From Phanerochaete sordida (lineage: Eukaryota > Basidiomycota > Agaricomycetes > Polyporales > Phanerochaetaceae): a stretch of DNA of 64,000 nt. Location of the stretch: NCBI GenBank assembly GCA_019973155.2, contig BPQB01000015.1, forward strand, positions 62,001-126,000, written 5' to 3'. Below are positions 42,480 to 54,316 of this stretch, in pieces; position 1 is the stretch's first letter; each line of letters opens with the position of its first letter. The translations under genes were made by a program, and so were the position numbers. The notes under the pieces are model-generated. The model ran no database searches, was not told where the DNA came from, and worked only from the letters and a program-made list of their open reading frames with translations.

Positions 42480-44695
42480 TCACGCAGCGAACCACAGCGC
42501 AGAGGTGAGCGAGAGCACAAGCGAGAGCGAGAGGCCCAGCACGCTGAGCGGCGACACCGGGTGCGCGGCACTCGTTCCTGGGCTCGTCGTTGGCGAGCTT
42601 CCGCCAGTGCCTGCATGGGCTGTGGGTCAGTGCGTGCAGAGCGGACGCGTAGAGAAGGCGTACCGGAACCCGTGGGTATTGGCAGGCCGGTCGCACTGAA
42701 GGTCGCAGACCCCGTTCCCGGAGCGGGTGTGCCTGAAGTGCCGAGTCCCGTCGTAGAGCCAGACAGCGGTGAGGTCGTAACATGAGTCGTAGGTATAATC
42801 GTTGCAGGTATCGTCGTATGAGGTATCGTGTGCGTGTTGGGAGATGTTGGGGATTTGGGGGCAGAGGCATGAACGACACCAGCTTGTGAGGTTCACGGCA
42901 GCGCCTGAGAAATGACAGTAACCACGCACCTGAGCCGCCTGCGGCTGTGGACAGTTGGGCAAAGCCTACTGATGGCGGATCCGCGCGGAAGACGGAGTAG
43001 ACGTTTTTCTGATCATAGCAGTGTCATTAATGTGTTCGCTCAGACGTCGTAGATTAGAGCTTACCAGGAAGGTGTCGCCGACGACCCAGGACGGGTTGCC
43101 ACCGCCTGAGCCGATGTTGGAGCCGAGGCCGAGGTCAAAGATGCCGCCGAGACAAAGGCCTTGGCCGACGGTGCCCAGGTTCATGTCGTCTGTGCTAATC
43201 GGCCACGACTGACCACCGAATGACAGGGAGACAGAAACGCTGGTAGAGCAGGCTAATAACGGATATAATTAGTGTGTAGATGATGACCCTGCTGTTGATG
43301 TACGTACGGAAAGCGAAGAAGCCCTCCATCTGGCCAGAAAGTGCCTGCGAGTTCGGGATGGCTTGATAGACGGCCTGGACGCCGTCAGTCGGACCTCCGA
43401 TGAGCGTGGTACCAGTGTCGATAGCAGATAGCGCGGCAGTGCCTGTCGAAATTGACACGCTCTGACCGTTGACGGTGACACCTGTGACGAACGATCAGGA
43501 TGGCTCATATTTAGCACAGAGCTGATGTTCAAACGTACTGGAGAGCTCGAGCAGCCAGAATGTCGCATCGTTGATGCTATCGGTCGCAGCGAGATCTAAG
43601 AACTCGATGTTTCCTGTAAACAGCGAGCTGTTGGTGCCGCCAAGCGTGAGGAAGCCTCCAGGCTCCGAGGCGGTCGCGTCGTCGACGCCAAGGAACCGTG
43701 TGAGGAAGAACGACATTTCCGGCTGAGCGAACTGGCCGTTGTTGAGGAGTGCCTCCCAGAAGGGGGTCGCGCGTGTTGATGCCAAGGCCTGGAAGGCCAA
43801 GCCGAGGATACCCGATGTCTGACCGTCAAGCAGGCCCTGCGTGAGATCATCGACGACGAGGAACGTCTGCGGGTTGACGGTGAAGCCGCCCATGCTGACG
43901 ATGTCCTGCGCGAGCGTGCCCTGGACCTCGCCACTGCCATAACGGATGGTCACTTCCTGGCCGCCTGTGGCCGTCTGTGGTTGCGCAATCGAAGACGAGG
44001 AGGAAGGGTTAAAGGTTGGAACGCCGCCGCAGGATCTACAGTTTGATGAGGCGAGCCAGAAATCGGACGAGCCGGTGTCCAGCACGACGTCGAATGTCTG
44101 AGCGGGCGTGCCTATGGAGATGGGTCCAATATACGAAGAGTCTTCATTCTGGTGGCAAGGTCTGTCAGCAAACGGGCACCGACGGGTTGCACAGATCCCT
44201 GAGTTTCCTGACGGCGTTGCTCCTTCATCACAGCGAGCATCGTCAACAATGATATAATGTGCGCAGCACTGGCGCCTCGCGCGGGCAGGTCGCGAACGAG
44301 CGCGATGCCGACGTCTAGCTGGCCGGAGGAGGCACAGACGACGGCTGGTTCGCATACCGTCGGTCTCCGCCACTGAGGTCACAGCGCAGACTGCGGTCGA
44401 TCTTCCTCCGCCTCCACAGCGCCTGCAGGGCAATCATGAAGAAAGCTGCACTCACAGAGTTGATGGTGGGTATCCCGACAGTCTGCCCCGCCCGCTTGCG
44501 GCTCAACATGTCCGAAGGGTGTGGCTTGTAGCCATACTTGACCTGTAGGCGGTCGCGGGCCTTCGCGAACTGCGCGGGGTCGACGGTACGGTCGCGTCTA
44601 CGGAGGGTGCTCTTCCGGGTGAGAGGGACATGGAGCGGGTCGGCGACGGCGAGAGTGACCAGGGCGAGGAGGGAGAGGAGGGCAGCGGGGAGCAT
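42480..44695 (-). CDS. Secreted pepsin-like aspartic peptidase with GPI-type tail (7 exons)
   Basis: Transcription runs leftwards. The exons are 44695-44456, 44148-43539, 43481-43308, 43252-43065, 43008-42930, 42882-42664 and 42610-42480, giving 546 aa in frame. The signal peptide is MLPAALLSLLALVTLAVA. A basic propeptide ends near RKRAGQ. The catalytic motifs are VVLDTGSSDFWL and SAIDTGTTL, with the flap tyrosine in IRYGSGEVQG. A Ser/Thr/Pro-rich stalk and a hydrophobic end (LSVLGLSLSLVLSLTSALWF) indicate a GPI-anchor signal, as in yapsin-like family A1 peptidases. It probably acts at the cell wall or outside. Joining exons 1 and 2 needs a 307-nt intron, much longer than the rest. An extra small exon there cannot be excluded. 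Confidence 0.88.
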
Positions 44696-45871
44696 TATTA
44701 GCGTGAACGAGAGCGTAGGGACGCACTGGGCGTCGAGCGAGAGGAAGGGAAAGGCGGCGGCGTGGGGTGCGAACGAGGAGGTATAAGAGCAGTCAGCCGC
44801 CGGAGGTTTCGAGTTCTGTCACAGTCACGGCGAGGTGGCGCTGTTCCAATTATTTCCAATGTCTATGCCAGTCGCAGGCTATGACGAGTGAGACAAATAA
44901 TAAGAAAACGCAGACCGGCAGCTGCAGACGATTGAGGACTTTGTGGTGGCGACCAGGCAACGAACAAATGGTCGTTGCCCGCCGTCGCGAGGCCGCCGCG
45001 CGCGCGGACGTCAGTCACAGTTCGTCACAGACCGTCACCGACCGGTCACATCGAATCTTACGTCGCACGCTGCGCAGCGCGCCGAGGCACACCCGACAGC
45101 CGTCTTGGCCGCGCCTTTGTCACCAAAAGCCTGATCCTATGCCCAGCAGTGCCCTGGACGAGATACTTGGCTGCAGAGTCACACGCACAATTCCAGAGCG
45201 ACTTTTTGAGCCCGTACGCCAAGGAGCAGACCTAGCTGCGCATTCGGATCCCGCCGGCGACACAATTAGAGAGACCCCCTGCTAGGCTGCCGCGTCGCGA
45301 TTCGCCACTATACATGGACCCCACACAGCTACCGAAACCATATATTAGCTGCCTGCCACGACGACTCTGCGCAGCGACTGCGCGCATCTGTGACGCAAGT
45401 TGGTGCCACAAAGGCTATGCTTTACCGTAGAAACTTCCTTTTCCGCGGAGTTATGAGGACCCCGAATACTCATCCGTTCCAAACCGCGAGGCGTTTTGTA
45501 ACAATTTAGAGGAAGTCGCTGAGTGTCTGTTGTTCAGGAGACGTTCAGCTGGAAGGTATAAAGCATGAGCCAAATGAGATCTACTTTTGCAAAGCAGGCC
45601 TTAAGCAGTAGTTTCATTCGCCAGGCACTATGTGAGCACCTCCGAGACGCATGAGATAGTCCAGGGAGCAATACACCAGTTATATGATGCATGATGCAAA
45701 CGCAGCGCTAGTTGTTCGTGAGGAGCCCCAGCGTGCCCTGTGCTTGCCGGCCTCTTGCCGGACATACGTCGACAGAAGCTGCTGCGGAAAGACCCACAAC
45801 GCGCAGCCCCGAAGGCTTCGAGCCTGGAAGCAAAGATCCTCGTTTCATCCTGCGGCTGTGCGTGCCTAAGC
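44696..45871. other. Intergenic promoter region
   Basis: This is the 5' region of the aspartic peptidase and the 3' flank of the HIT zinc-finger gene. A 172-codon + frame at 44767-45285 has no motif and is unlikely to be real. Confidence 0.5.
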
Positions 45872-46805
45872 TCAGTCGCCCCAATCAAGGCCCAAAGCGT
45901 CGTGCCTCCCTCCACGCACCGCCCCCTCGACGGCTTCAGCGAGGACACGGAGCGCCGCAACGTCCTCCTCGGATTGGGCGCCGAGGCTCGCGAGCGCCGC
46001 CTGCGCGGGGCCATGCACGTCGCTGGAGGACACGCCCAGGGCACGCTGCAGCGCGTCCTCGCGGTCTGCGCCGCGCAGGCTGTCGACCGCGCGCAAGATG
46101 TCCTTCAGCCGCGGGTTCTCCGAGAGGGCTTTGCGCACCGATGGCGAAGTCGCTGTGCGAGACCTTAGCTCTTGGATAATAGCATGGCAGCAAAACGGCG
46201 TACCGATGGCTTCATACTGATGCAGCTGTAGCGGCTTCGGGTCGTCTCGCTTCAGCGGATCAGGATAGGCCGATTCCTCAGGTATGTAGGGCCAATTCAG
46301 GGATGTCAGCGGCCGCAGCGGTGGTGATGGAGGCTTGAGGTCCTCATCTGACGAGGCAGGGCGTTGCGCATTAGCTGCCTCACTTGCACCGTGTGCACTG
46401 TCATCCCCTTACAGATGCGAAGGCAAATCATGCGGTCAGCGCTTTAGCTGCGTAGGTGGGACACACAGCGGAGGTTCTCACCTCGGTCCTCCGGTTCCGG
46501 AACGTCGAGGCTGACGGCCTGGGAATGTGATCCGGTGACCGTGGACGGCTGGCTGCTGCTGCTAGCGGCACCACACGACTCTGTGCAGATGTCAGAGCTG
46601 CGCCTGGCGAAGTGGGCTGTGCGATGCACACCTTTGTGCTGCTTGAAGCACGGCACTGAGCAGCTAGGAGAATTTGCATGAAAAATCAATACACTGCTTC
46701 GGAGGATATGTGGAGTTCCTACTATTGAATCATGCATTTTGCACAGGTGTATTTTGATTCGTGAGCATTGCACACTTGACATGGCGGCCTTTTTGACGGT
46801 GGCAT
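45872..46805 (-). CDS. HIT-type zinc finger protein, ZNHIT3/Hit1-like (5 exons)
   Basis: Transcription runs leftwards. The exons are 46805-46723, 46663-46632, 46580-46482, 46407-46204 and 46152-45872, giving 232 aa. The zf-HIT domain at residues 1-42 reads PCQVCNAHESKYTCAKC, then YCSVPCFKQHKESC, supplying the paired Cys/Cys-His ligands. Residues 90-140 hold PLTSLNWPYIPEES...LKRDDPKPLQLHQYEAI. The helical end VRKALSENPRLKDILRAVD...LGLDWGD fits ZNHIT3/Hit1, the factor that with Rsa1/NUFIP assembles box C/D snoRNPs. The assignment to Hit1 rather than another HIT protein is inference. The gene is downstream of CTR9 on the same strand. Confidence 0.88.
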
Positions 46806-47245
46806 TTTCGAGGAAGGGGTAGCTTACTTGACGCCGTGACGAGCTCAAGTCGTGCCGGGATGCCGGAGGGCAGGACCCGGGATACCGTATAGCGCTGGAA
46901 GTATCCCCGAGCTGGTCCTATGTCACATACATATGGTGCAAAGGGCCGTTGAAAAAGGTCCATAGGCAGACGACGAATGCGATATGGGTCCCTCGTATCT
47001 GTCGTTCGATGGCTCAAGGTGACAACATCGATGGACGTAATAGTGGACGCCGGACAGGAGCGGCAGGCAGTTCTGGCAGGCGAGCTTGGCCAATCGAGTG
47101 TCGACCAGATGGGACCAAACCGGTTAGAACAAGCACAAACAAATGAGGTAGCATTACAGCGACGAGCTTGGATAATAGGTACAGCAGGGCAAGGGCAGAT
47201 CCAGCAACAACACAGCGACACGAAAGCAAACCGACGCGGAGACGT
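46806..47245. other. Short intergenic between two minus-strand genes
   Basis: This is the CTR9 3' flank and the HIT-gene promoter. Nothing else is recognised. Confidence 0.5.
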
Positions 47246-50200
47246 TCACGCCATCTCTTCGTCCGAATCAGAGATGTACTCCTTGGTTTTACTGCAGGAA
47301 CTCGTAAGCACGACAGCAAAACCCTGGCCAGGAAAACACTTACATCTGCTTTTTCCGCGGCGCCGCACCGGCCGCCTCTTCGTCGTCATCATCCCGTACG
47401 ACACGCTTCTTCGTCCGCTTCCGCGCCGCAGGCCGGCTCTCGCCCTCTTCGTCCCCGCTGAACAGCGCGGCGTCGTCGTCCGGCCCGTCGCCGTCCCTCC
47501 GCAGCTTCCCACGGCGCTTCTTGCGCGGCTCGGGCTCGCCGTCGCTGAGCCCGCCGCCCTCCGTGCGCGGGCGGCGCGCCTTCTTCGCCTTCTTCTGCTG
47601 TGGCTCCTTCTCGTCGTCGCTGTCGCGGTGCTCGAGCGTCCACTTGAGGGCCTCCTCGCGCGCGAGCCTGCGCTCCTCGGTCAGCTTCTCCGCGTCCTGG
47701 CGGAGCTTCTCCAGGCGTTCGCGCTGCGAGATGCGTCAGTCACCAGGGGCCTTCGGACGTATCTATGACACTCACCTCGAGCTGGTCTTGCCTATCCTTC
47801 TCCTCCTGCCTCTTCCGCCGCGCCTCGTCGAGTCTCGCCTGTGTCTCGCTCTCATACTGTCGCTGAGCCGCAAGGTGATCATCACAGCGGCGCAGCACGC
47901 TCTCACCGTACTTGCGACGCTGGTCAGCAATATCCGTGCTGTAGGGCAGCTGATGCGACTTGTCCGCGGCAAGCGACTGGAAGAGCCTATCATCGCAGTC
48001 AGCTACACGACGCACTCACAGTAAGATAACTAAAACTCACTTCTGTGCATGCTGAGCCTGCTCGATTGCACGCTGCAACTCCTTCAGGGACCGCTTCGCA
48101 GCCGGCACAGACAGCAGCATCTCGGCCGCCTTCTGCTCAATCATCGCAATATTGTACGTGATCGCCTTGTCGTGCGGGTGCAGGTGCAGCGCCTGCTCGG
48201 CGTACCGCAGCGCCGTCGTCATCGCGACGAACGACTGGTCCTTGTTCGCCTTCGCATACCATGCCCTACACAAGCACAGCAGCACGCTCACGTTGTGGTT
48301 GTCGTAGAACTTGCGCGACGCAGTCTCGTACTGGTAGACGTCAGCTTCGGCCCAGAGAAAGGCGCAAGGGGACTCACGCTCTCGATAGCACGGTCGTACT
48401 CGTCGCACGCGTAGTAGCAGTGCCCCATGTTCGAGTACACGCTCCCGTCGTCGAGGGACTCCCGCACCTTCGCGAACACATCCAGCGCCTCGCGCGCGTT
48501 CTTGACACGCTTGGCAGCCTCGTCCGGCCCCACTGGTCCAAGACTGCCGCCGAGGGTGCCGAGCGCGTCCTCGGCAGTGACGATCGCGAGCCCCTGTGCC
48601 GCGAAGGCGCACATGGGGTCCAGGTGCAGCGCCTTCTCGTAAAACTCGGACGAGCGCCGGAAGCCCTGCCGCCGCTCCTCGACGCCCTTCGGGCTCGCGT
48701 CGCGGCTCTCGCGCGCCTGGTGGTACTGGATCCAGCCGGCCGCGCAGAGTGAGTAGATGTCGTGCTTGTCGTGGTCCTTGAGCGTCGAGAACACGAAGTC
48801 TTTCGCGGGCTTCGGCAGGCCGGACTGGATTAGGAAGTTCGTGTAGAACGCGCGCAGGTTCAGGTTGTTGTTCTGTGACGCGAGCGACTGCTTGAGAAGA
48901 TCGTGGGCGTCGTTGTGTTTGTTCACGTCGACCAGCATCTGAGCAAGCCTGATCTTGGCTAGGGGGCAACTTAGCCAGAAGGTATGAACTGACAAGAGAA
49001 GGACGCACCATCGACATACTCCGGATGCCTTGACAGAAGCTTTTCATACGCATCCTTCGCCATCGACTCCTCATGCTGACCCTCATATACCCGCGCAAGG
49101 TTGTACAATATTGACGTGGCCATGCTGTCACTCTCACGAGTACCCTGGCTTGACGCGTCGGTAAGCGCACGCTCATACATGGCTCTTGCTTCATCCAAGT
49201 GTCCTGACAGATGCCGCAATGCAGCGAGGTTATTGATGAGTCGCGGATCGACGTGCCCTGACGCTTCGCTCAGGCGTACGGCTTCCTGGAATGCGCGTTC
49301 GACCCGGCCAAGGTCCTCGTGATAGAACAGTTTCGCGATTTCGGCGTGTAACTGGACATCCTCGGCGACTCGCCGTTGTGACCGCGTCAGCGTGGGGGCG
49401 TGGCCGTTGAGGGCAATGTGCGCTTGTTCTGGGAGGTTCAGCATCTTGCATACGCGGTCGAATAGTTCGCGTGCGCGCTGTTTCTCCTTCGCCTGGTCTG
49501 AGCTCGACATTCCCCGGGGATGGGCGCGAAGGGAGGCGAGCATGGCGGCCGCTTCAGCAGAGCGCCCAGTATTGTTCTGCGTCTGAAGCAGAAGATCAAG
49601 GGTGTGAACCGCCGCGAATGTCTCGTCTGCGGGAAAATGAGCAGCGATTCCTCCTCATGAAAGGGGTGAAAGCGTACCATTCTTGAGCTGCGTCTGTGCT
49701 AGACCAATTGCCGCAAGAACGTTGCTCGGCTGACCCTTGTTGGCGATAGTGAAATACTTCTGCGCTTCAGCTTGGGAGCCTTCTTGCTGAAGCACTCTCC
49801 CTGCGCGGATGTAACCATCCGTCAGAACAGTAAGGGTATCGGCGAACTGAATGGTACGTTCAGCGAGCTTGAGAGCCTGGGAAATGGAGGTTAAAAGAGG
49901 CTTGGTCGCGATGCAAACTGCTGCCCTTACCCGCTTGTGCTGCCCTTTGCGGAGGAACAGCTCGCATAGCGCATTGGCAGCCGCGGAGTTCTTCTGGTTA
50001 GCGTTGAACGCCTTCTCGATGAGCCTGGTTCCAAACAAGAACTCTTGTCGCCGGTCTTCTTCTGACTGGTTCTCGTTTTTGCTCGAGTTGATTGCTTCCA
50101 ACCCCAGTAGGAGCTGCGCTGGCCATTGTGAGGGATTCTGTCCAATATTTTAGCACGAAGGTCTTAGAGTGCATTCGTGATTACGCACCACTTCGATACT

Positions 50201-51120
50201 CCGTTCCCACGCCGCCTTAGCCTTCGCCTTTTGGTCCATCGCCCAGAAGCATAGTCCAATCCCGATTCGCGGGTCGGGCTTGCAGTTCGGGTTATAGCGC
50301 AGAACATCTTGAAATATTCTGAGAGCTTGCTGGAATTGCCGCTTGGCATACAGAATTCGGGCCTGAAGATGTTATGAACTCTGAGTGTCGAGACGACAGA
50401 ATCTGGAACATACCTTGCCCAGAAGCGCGACAAGATTGGTCGGCTTGGTCATGAGGACACCATCGAAGATTCGCAGCGCGTCGTCCATGTTCCGTGAGCT
50501 TAGCTGGAGTATGGCTCGCGTTAGGTGTCTAAGGGTGTTGGTATCCTCCGCGCTGGAGCCCATTTCCATCAGAACATGGTGCGATGCTCTGTCCGCATTG
50601 TTTATATACTGCGTTGCCTCTCGATGGTAGTGCGTCTGTATGGGCTCCTGACGCATGTCATCTTGTCCTGAGAGAGGTTTAACGCGAGCCATTTCAGGCG
50701 GAGCTTTGCCAACTCACGGGCATCTTGAAGTGCAAGCTTCGGTGCTTTACGCGCGCGCGCGAGCTGGATGTTGGCCAGTAACGAGTTTACCGGGATCAGG
50801 GAGCTCTTTTGCCCATTGGCCACAAAGACTGATTTATACAGTATAAGGGTGTGGAGAACGCATTGACATTAGCACCGGGACATACACTCGTCTGCACCGC
50901 GCGCAAGCTTCTCCGCTGCGTCCAGGTTCCCTTTCCTCCAGTACTCCGTAGCAAGCTTCGTCCAGACCCAGACTTTGGACTGTGATTCTCGCAGCACTTC
51001 GAGGAGATCATCGGGGTTGGCGTCCAAGTTGTCCAAGTCGACGGCGATGACCTCTTGGCCGGACAGTTCAATGTCAAGAGTCCGACCTGCTGGTGGGGAG
51101 GGTGACCGCGTTCCGTCCAT
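47246..51120 (-). CDS. CTR9: Paf1 complex subunit Ctr9, TPR protein (12 exons)
   Basis: Transcription runs leftwards. The exons are 51120-50886, 50828-50718, 50667-50414, 50362-50189, 50137-49931, 49876-49678, 49626-49009, 48958-48378, 48330-48041, 47986-47776, 47723-47344 and 47291-47246. They total 3306 nt and 1101 aa, close to the family norm. Residues 1-20 are followed by LDIELSGQEVIAVDLDNLDA, typical of Ctr9. Tetratricopeptide repeats run to about residue 880 (for example ARILYAKRQFQQALRIFQDV and NPNCKPDPRIGIGLCFWAM). A Lys/Glu coiled coil and a Lys/Asp-rich tail ending KEYISDSDEE follow. It scaffolds Paf1C on elongating RNA polymerase II, supporting H2B ubiquitylation and H3K4/K36 methylation. 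It diverges from ADA2. Confidence 0.96.
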
Positions 51121-51743
51121 GGCGTTTTCGATCACGCGCAGTAGAAGCTCAAGGTCGAGGACGTCTGCCGAAACGACGCAGACCAGAGTGTGTGAAGGAG
51201 AGGGGAAGGCGCGAGCCGAGCGGGCGGTGTGGCGGTCAGAGTCGCGGGCGGCGGCGAGGCGAGTCGCCCAGCGCGGGGCGTGACAGTCACTCTCACATAA
51301 TTGCCTTTGCTGTAGAGACGCCCATCACAATTGTGACGGTGACAGCTCGGATCGCGCAGCGCGGGCCAGCACCGCTCCCGACGACGACGAAGCCGCCACC
51401 GACCCCTGCGGCGACTCCACGCCTCTCATTTCCTGCACACTTCGCACTTGGGCGTCCTGCCTGCCTCCTCGTGGGCTCTCTGTACTATACCGGGCTACTC
51501 TCCGAGCTCAAACACACCAACATCGCACGGTCGTCGTGTTCGGCGACATCAAGACGCGTGGGCCACCTGAAGACAAAGGTTCTCACCCCGGGAAGGCCAA
51601 AGCCACGTCAAGAACGACTGTGGCGCACTCTGTGGCCGACTTTCGACCACATCTACAGGCGCAAGGTCGGCCTGCGGCGACGAGGAGCGTTTTCACGACA
51701 TCCCTTGTGGAGAGAAATACGTTGGTCGTATCCTTGATTCGAG
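51121..51743. promoter_or_regulatory. Shared divergent promoter region of CTR9 and ADA2
   Basis: These 623 bp separate two opposite start codons. No TATA box is obvious on either side. The region is GC-rich nearest CTR9. Confidence 0.6.
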
Positions 51744-54137
51744 ATGACCGTGACACACCGGAAGCGGCAGCATCAGCCTGAGGAAATCCAAAGTGAGTGT
51801 TCGTCGTCTTTGAAAGAGCGGGTAAAGGAGGTCTCTCCCTCCTCTCCTGCTCTCAGTTTCCCACGCTTTGCTTACGTAACCACAGCCGTAAACGAACCGG
51901 GCCTCCAGATAAACTGCGACGCATGCCAGTGCGACCTTACCCATTCGATTCGAATAATATGTGCAGATCCCGCATGCGAAGACAACGGCACCGACATATG
52001 CCCATCCTGCTTTTGTGCGGGCGCAGAGTTTGGGCCGCATAAGAAGACCCATGCTTACCGGATTGTGGTATGTTCCTTCCGAGCCCCAGGGAATGGCATT
52101 TATCGAATTTTTATGCAGGAACTACACTCGTACCCTATCTTTACAGAAGATTGGGGCGCAGATGAGTACGTTGATGGGCTGTGCTAGCGTACAATTAGCT
52201 CATGCAAGCGCAGGGAGCTTCTGCTACTCGAAGGCATTTCTCTCCAGGGTTTAGGGAATTGGCAGGCTATTGCCGAACATGTAGGCACGCGGACCAGAGA
52301 GGAGGTCGAGCAGCACTACAAGTCTGTGTACATCGACTCTCCGAACTGGCCTCTGCCGGTGAGTGCGAAGCGTATCGTATCGCTAGACGCCCAATGATTG
52401 ACCCCGCGAAAGCGAATGGACGCACACTTCGACGTTGATGCCTCGGAGTTCCACGAACGGAAACGGAGACGAATAGCATCGATGAACACCAACCCTCCAC
52501 CGGCACCGAAGATGGCGCCCACGTCCGCACCAGGCGTGCACGAGATCGCCGGCTTCCTTCCCGGCCGCCTCGAGTTCGAGCACGAAGTGGAGAACGAAGC
52601 CGAGGACCTCGTCAAGGACCTCGAGTTCGGCGTGTGCCTCGAGTGGGGCGGCGACGAGATCCCCGAGGACGAGCACGACCTCGACGTCAAGGGCCGCGCA
52701 CGCATGCTCGAGGAAGCCAAGCACCGCGAGTCGACGCCTGGCAAGCGCCTGCCGAACGGTGCGCCCAACGGCATGATCAACGGCTTCCACTTTCCCCCCG
52801 CGCCGCCGCCCAAGGCGGATAGCCCGCCGAAGCACCACAAGAGCGACGAGAACAAGGACGAGAACGCCGACGAGGACGCGGAGGAGCCGACGCAGCCGCC
52901 GCCGATCGAGACGAAGGAGTCGCTGACGTTCAAGCTGACGCTTCTCGAGATGTACAGGCAGCGTGTGGAGAAGCGCGCTGAGGCGAAGGCCGTCATCTTC
53001 AACCGCGGACTGCTGAATTACAAGCAGGTAGAGTCCGCTGTTCGATGAGATTGTGTGTATGAGCTGAAATTTGTCAGATGCAAGCGAACGAGAAGAAGCG
53101 TCCGAAAGAGGAGAAAGATATCGCGCATCGACTGCGCCCATTCGCTCGGCTCCAGACCGCCGAAGACTACGAGGCATTCGTGGCAGACGCCATCTGTACG
53201 CCTGTCCACGCCCTCATCTCCGCCGCTCCACTGACTGTCTCATGCAGGGGAGGCCATGCTTCGGAAACGGATAGCAGAACTCCAGCACTACCGCCGGATG
53301 GGCCTGACCAACGCTGCCGACATCGAGAAGTACGAGGTCGACCTCGTCAAACGGGTACGCATGTTCCCTACCACCTGTCCCGCGCGGTGCTCACGCAAAG
53401 CTGCAGACACAAGCGAGAGCGACCATCTCGCGCGACTACTACCCCGTCGAGCGCCTCAACCTCCGCACGGGCAGCGCACGCCAGTCCGCGGGCCCCGACT
53501 CGCGGCGCGACTCCGAGGGGCCCGACGGCGTGCGCGCGGGCCCCGCGCCGGCGGCCGGGCCCTCGGGCCGCAAAATCCGTACGCCGCCCCGCCCTCCCTC
53601 CGCGCCCTCCCTTCTGACGCCTGCGCCAGCCGCGCCTTTGAACCTCGCGAACAGCCCGTCGCTGCACCTGCTGACGCCGGAGGAGCAGACGCTGTGCTCG
53701 CAGCTGCGCATCCTGCCGAAGCCGTACCTGGTGATCAAGGAGACGCTCGTGCGCGAGTACGCGCGGCGCGGCGGGAAGCTGCGCCGCCGCGAGGCGCGCG
53801 ACCTCGTCAAGATCGACGTGAACAAGACGAGCCGCGTCTGGGACTTCCTCGTCCAGGCCGGCTTCCTCCGCGTCGGCGCCGCGGACCCCGCCGCCGCGCT
53901 CGCGGCTCACGCGCACGAGTGCGTTGCTCCTCTTGTGTGTGTGTGTGTGGGGTGCTGATGTGTGATGTGTGCAGGAGCCGCCCGTCGGCGACGCCGTCGA
54001 TCAGCGCGTCGCCGAGCAAGGAGTCGACGCTCAAGTCGCCGAAGCCCGCGTTCTCGCACGCGCCGCTCGGCGCGTCGCTCACGCCGACGCCCTCGTTCTC
54101 GTCGATACCGCCTGGCCCCTCGGCGCGGCCGAGCTAG
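51744..54137 (+). CDS. ADA2: SAGA/ADA coactivator subunit Ada2 (9 exons)
   Basis: The exons are 51744-51792, 51886-52067, 52119-52165, 52214-52358, 52413-53027, 53078-53195, 53248-53354, 53407-53918 and 53975-54137, giving 645 aa. The ZZ zinc finger at residues 20-75 reads [10 protein letters not shown]...[18 protein letters not shown]...[15 protein letters not shown]/Myb domain follows ([21 protein letters not shown]...[11 protein letters not shown]). Next come the Ada2 linker NWPLPRMDAHF and the core helical segment [18 protein letters not shown]-terminal SWIRM domain ([20 protein letters not shown]...[18 protein letters not shown]) and a Ser/Pro tail finish the protein. Ada2 holds and stimulates the Gcn5 acetyltransferase. 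The tail after SWIRM is an extension beyond the usual end. Intron 8 has a GT repeat. Confidence 0.96.
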
Positions 54138-54316
54138 CACTCCGCGTGCCGCCGCATGGTCACCCGTCTCGTTACTCGCTGTCGTCATCTGCACTGTCGT
54201 TGCTCTCTACACGCATTTATGTACCATATATACCACATCGCATTGTAGTCTGTACCGTATTCTGTTGGGCATTGAATATAATTTGTACAACCGACTTTTG
54301 GGGGGCCCTTAAGCTT

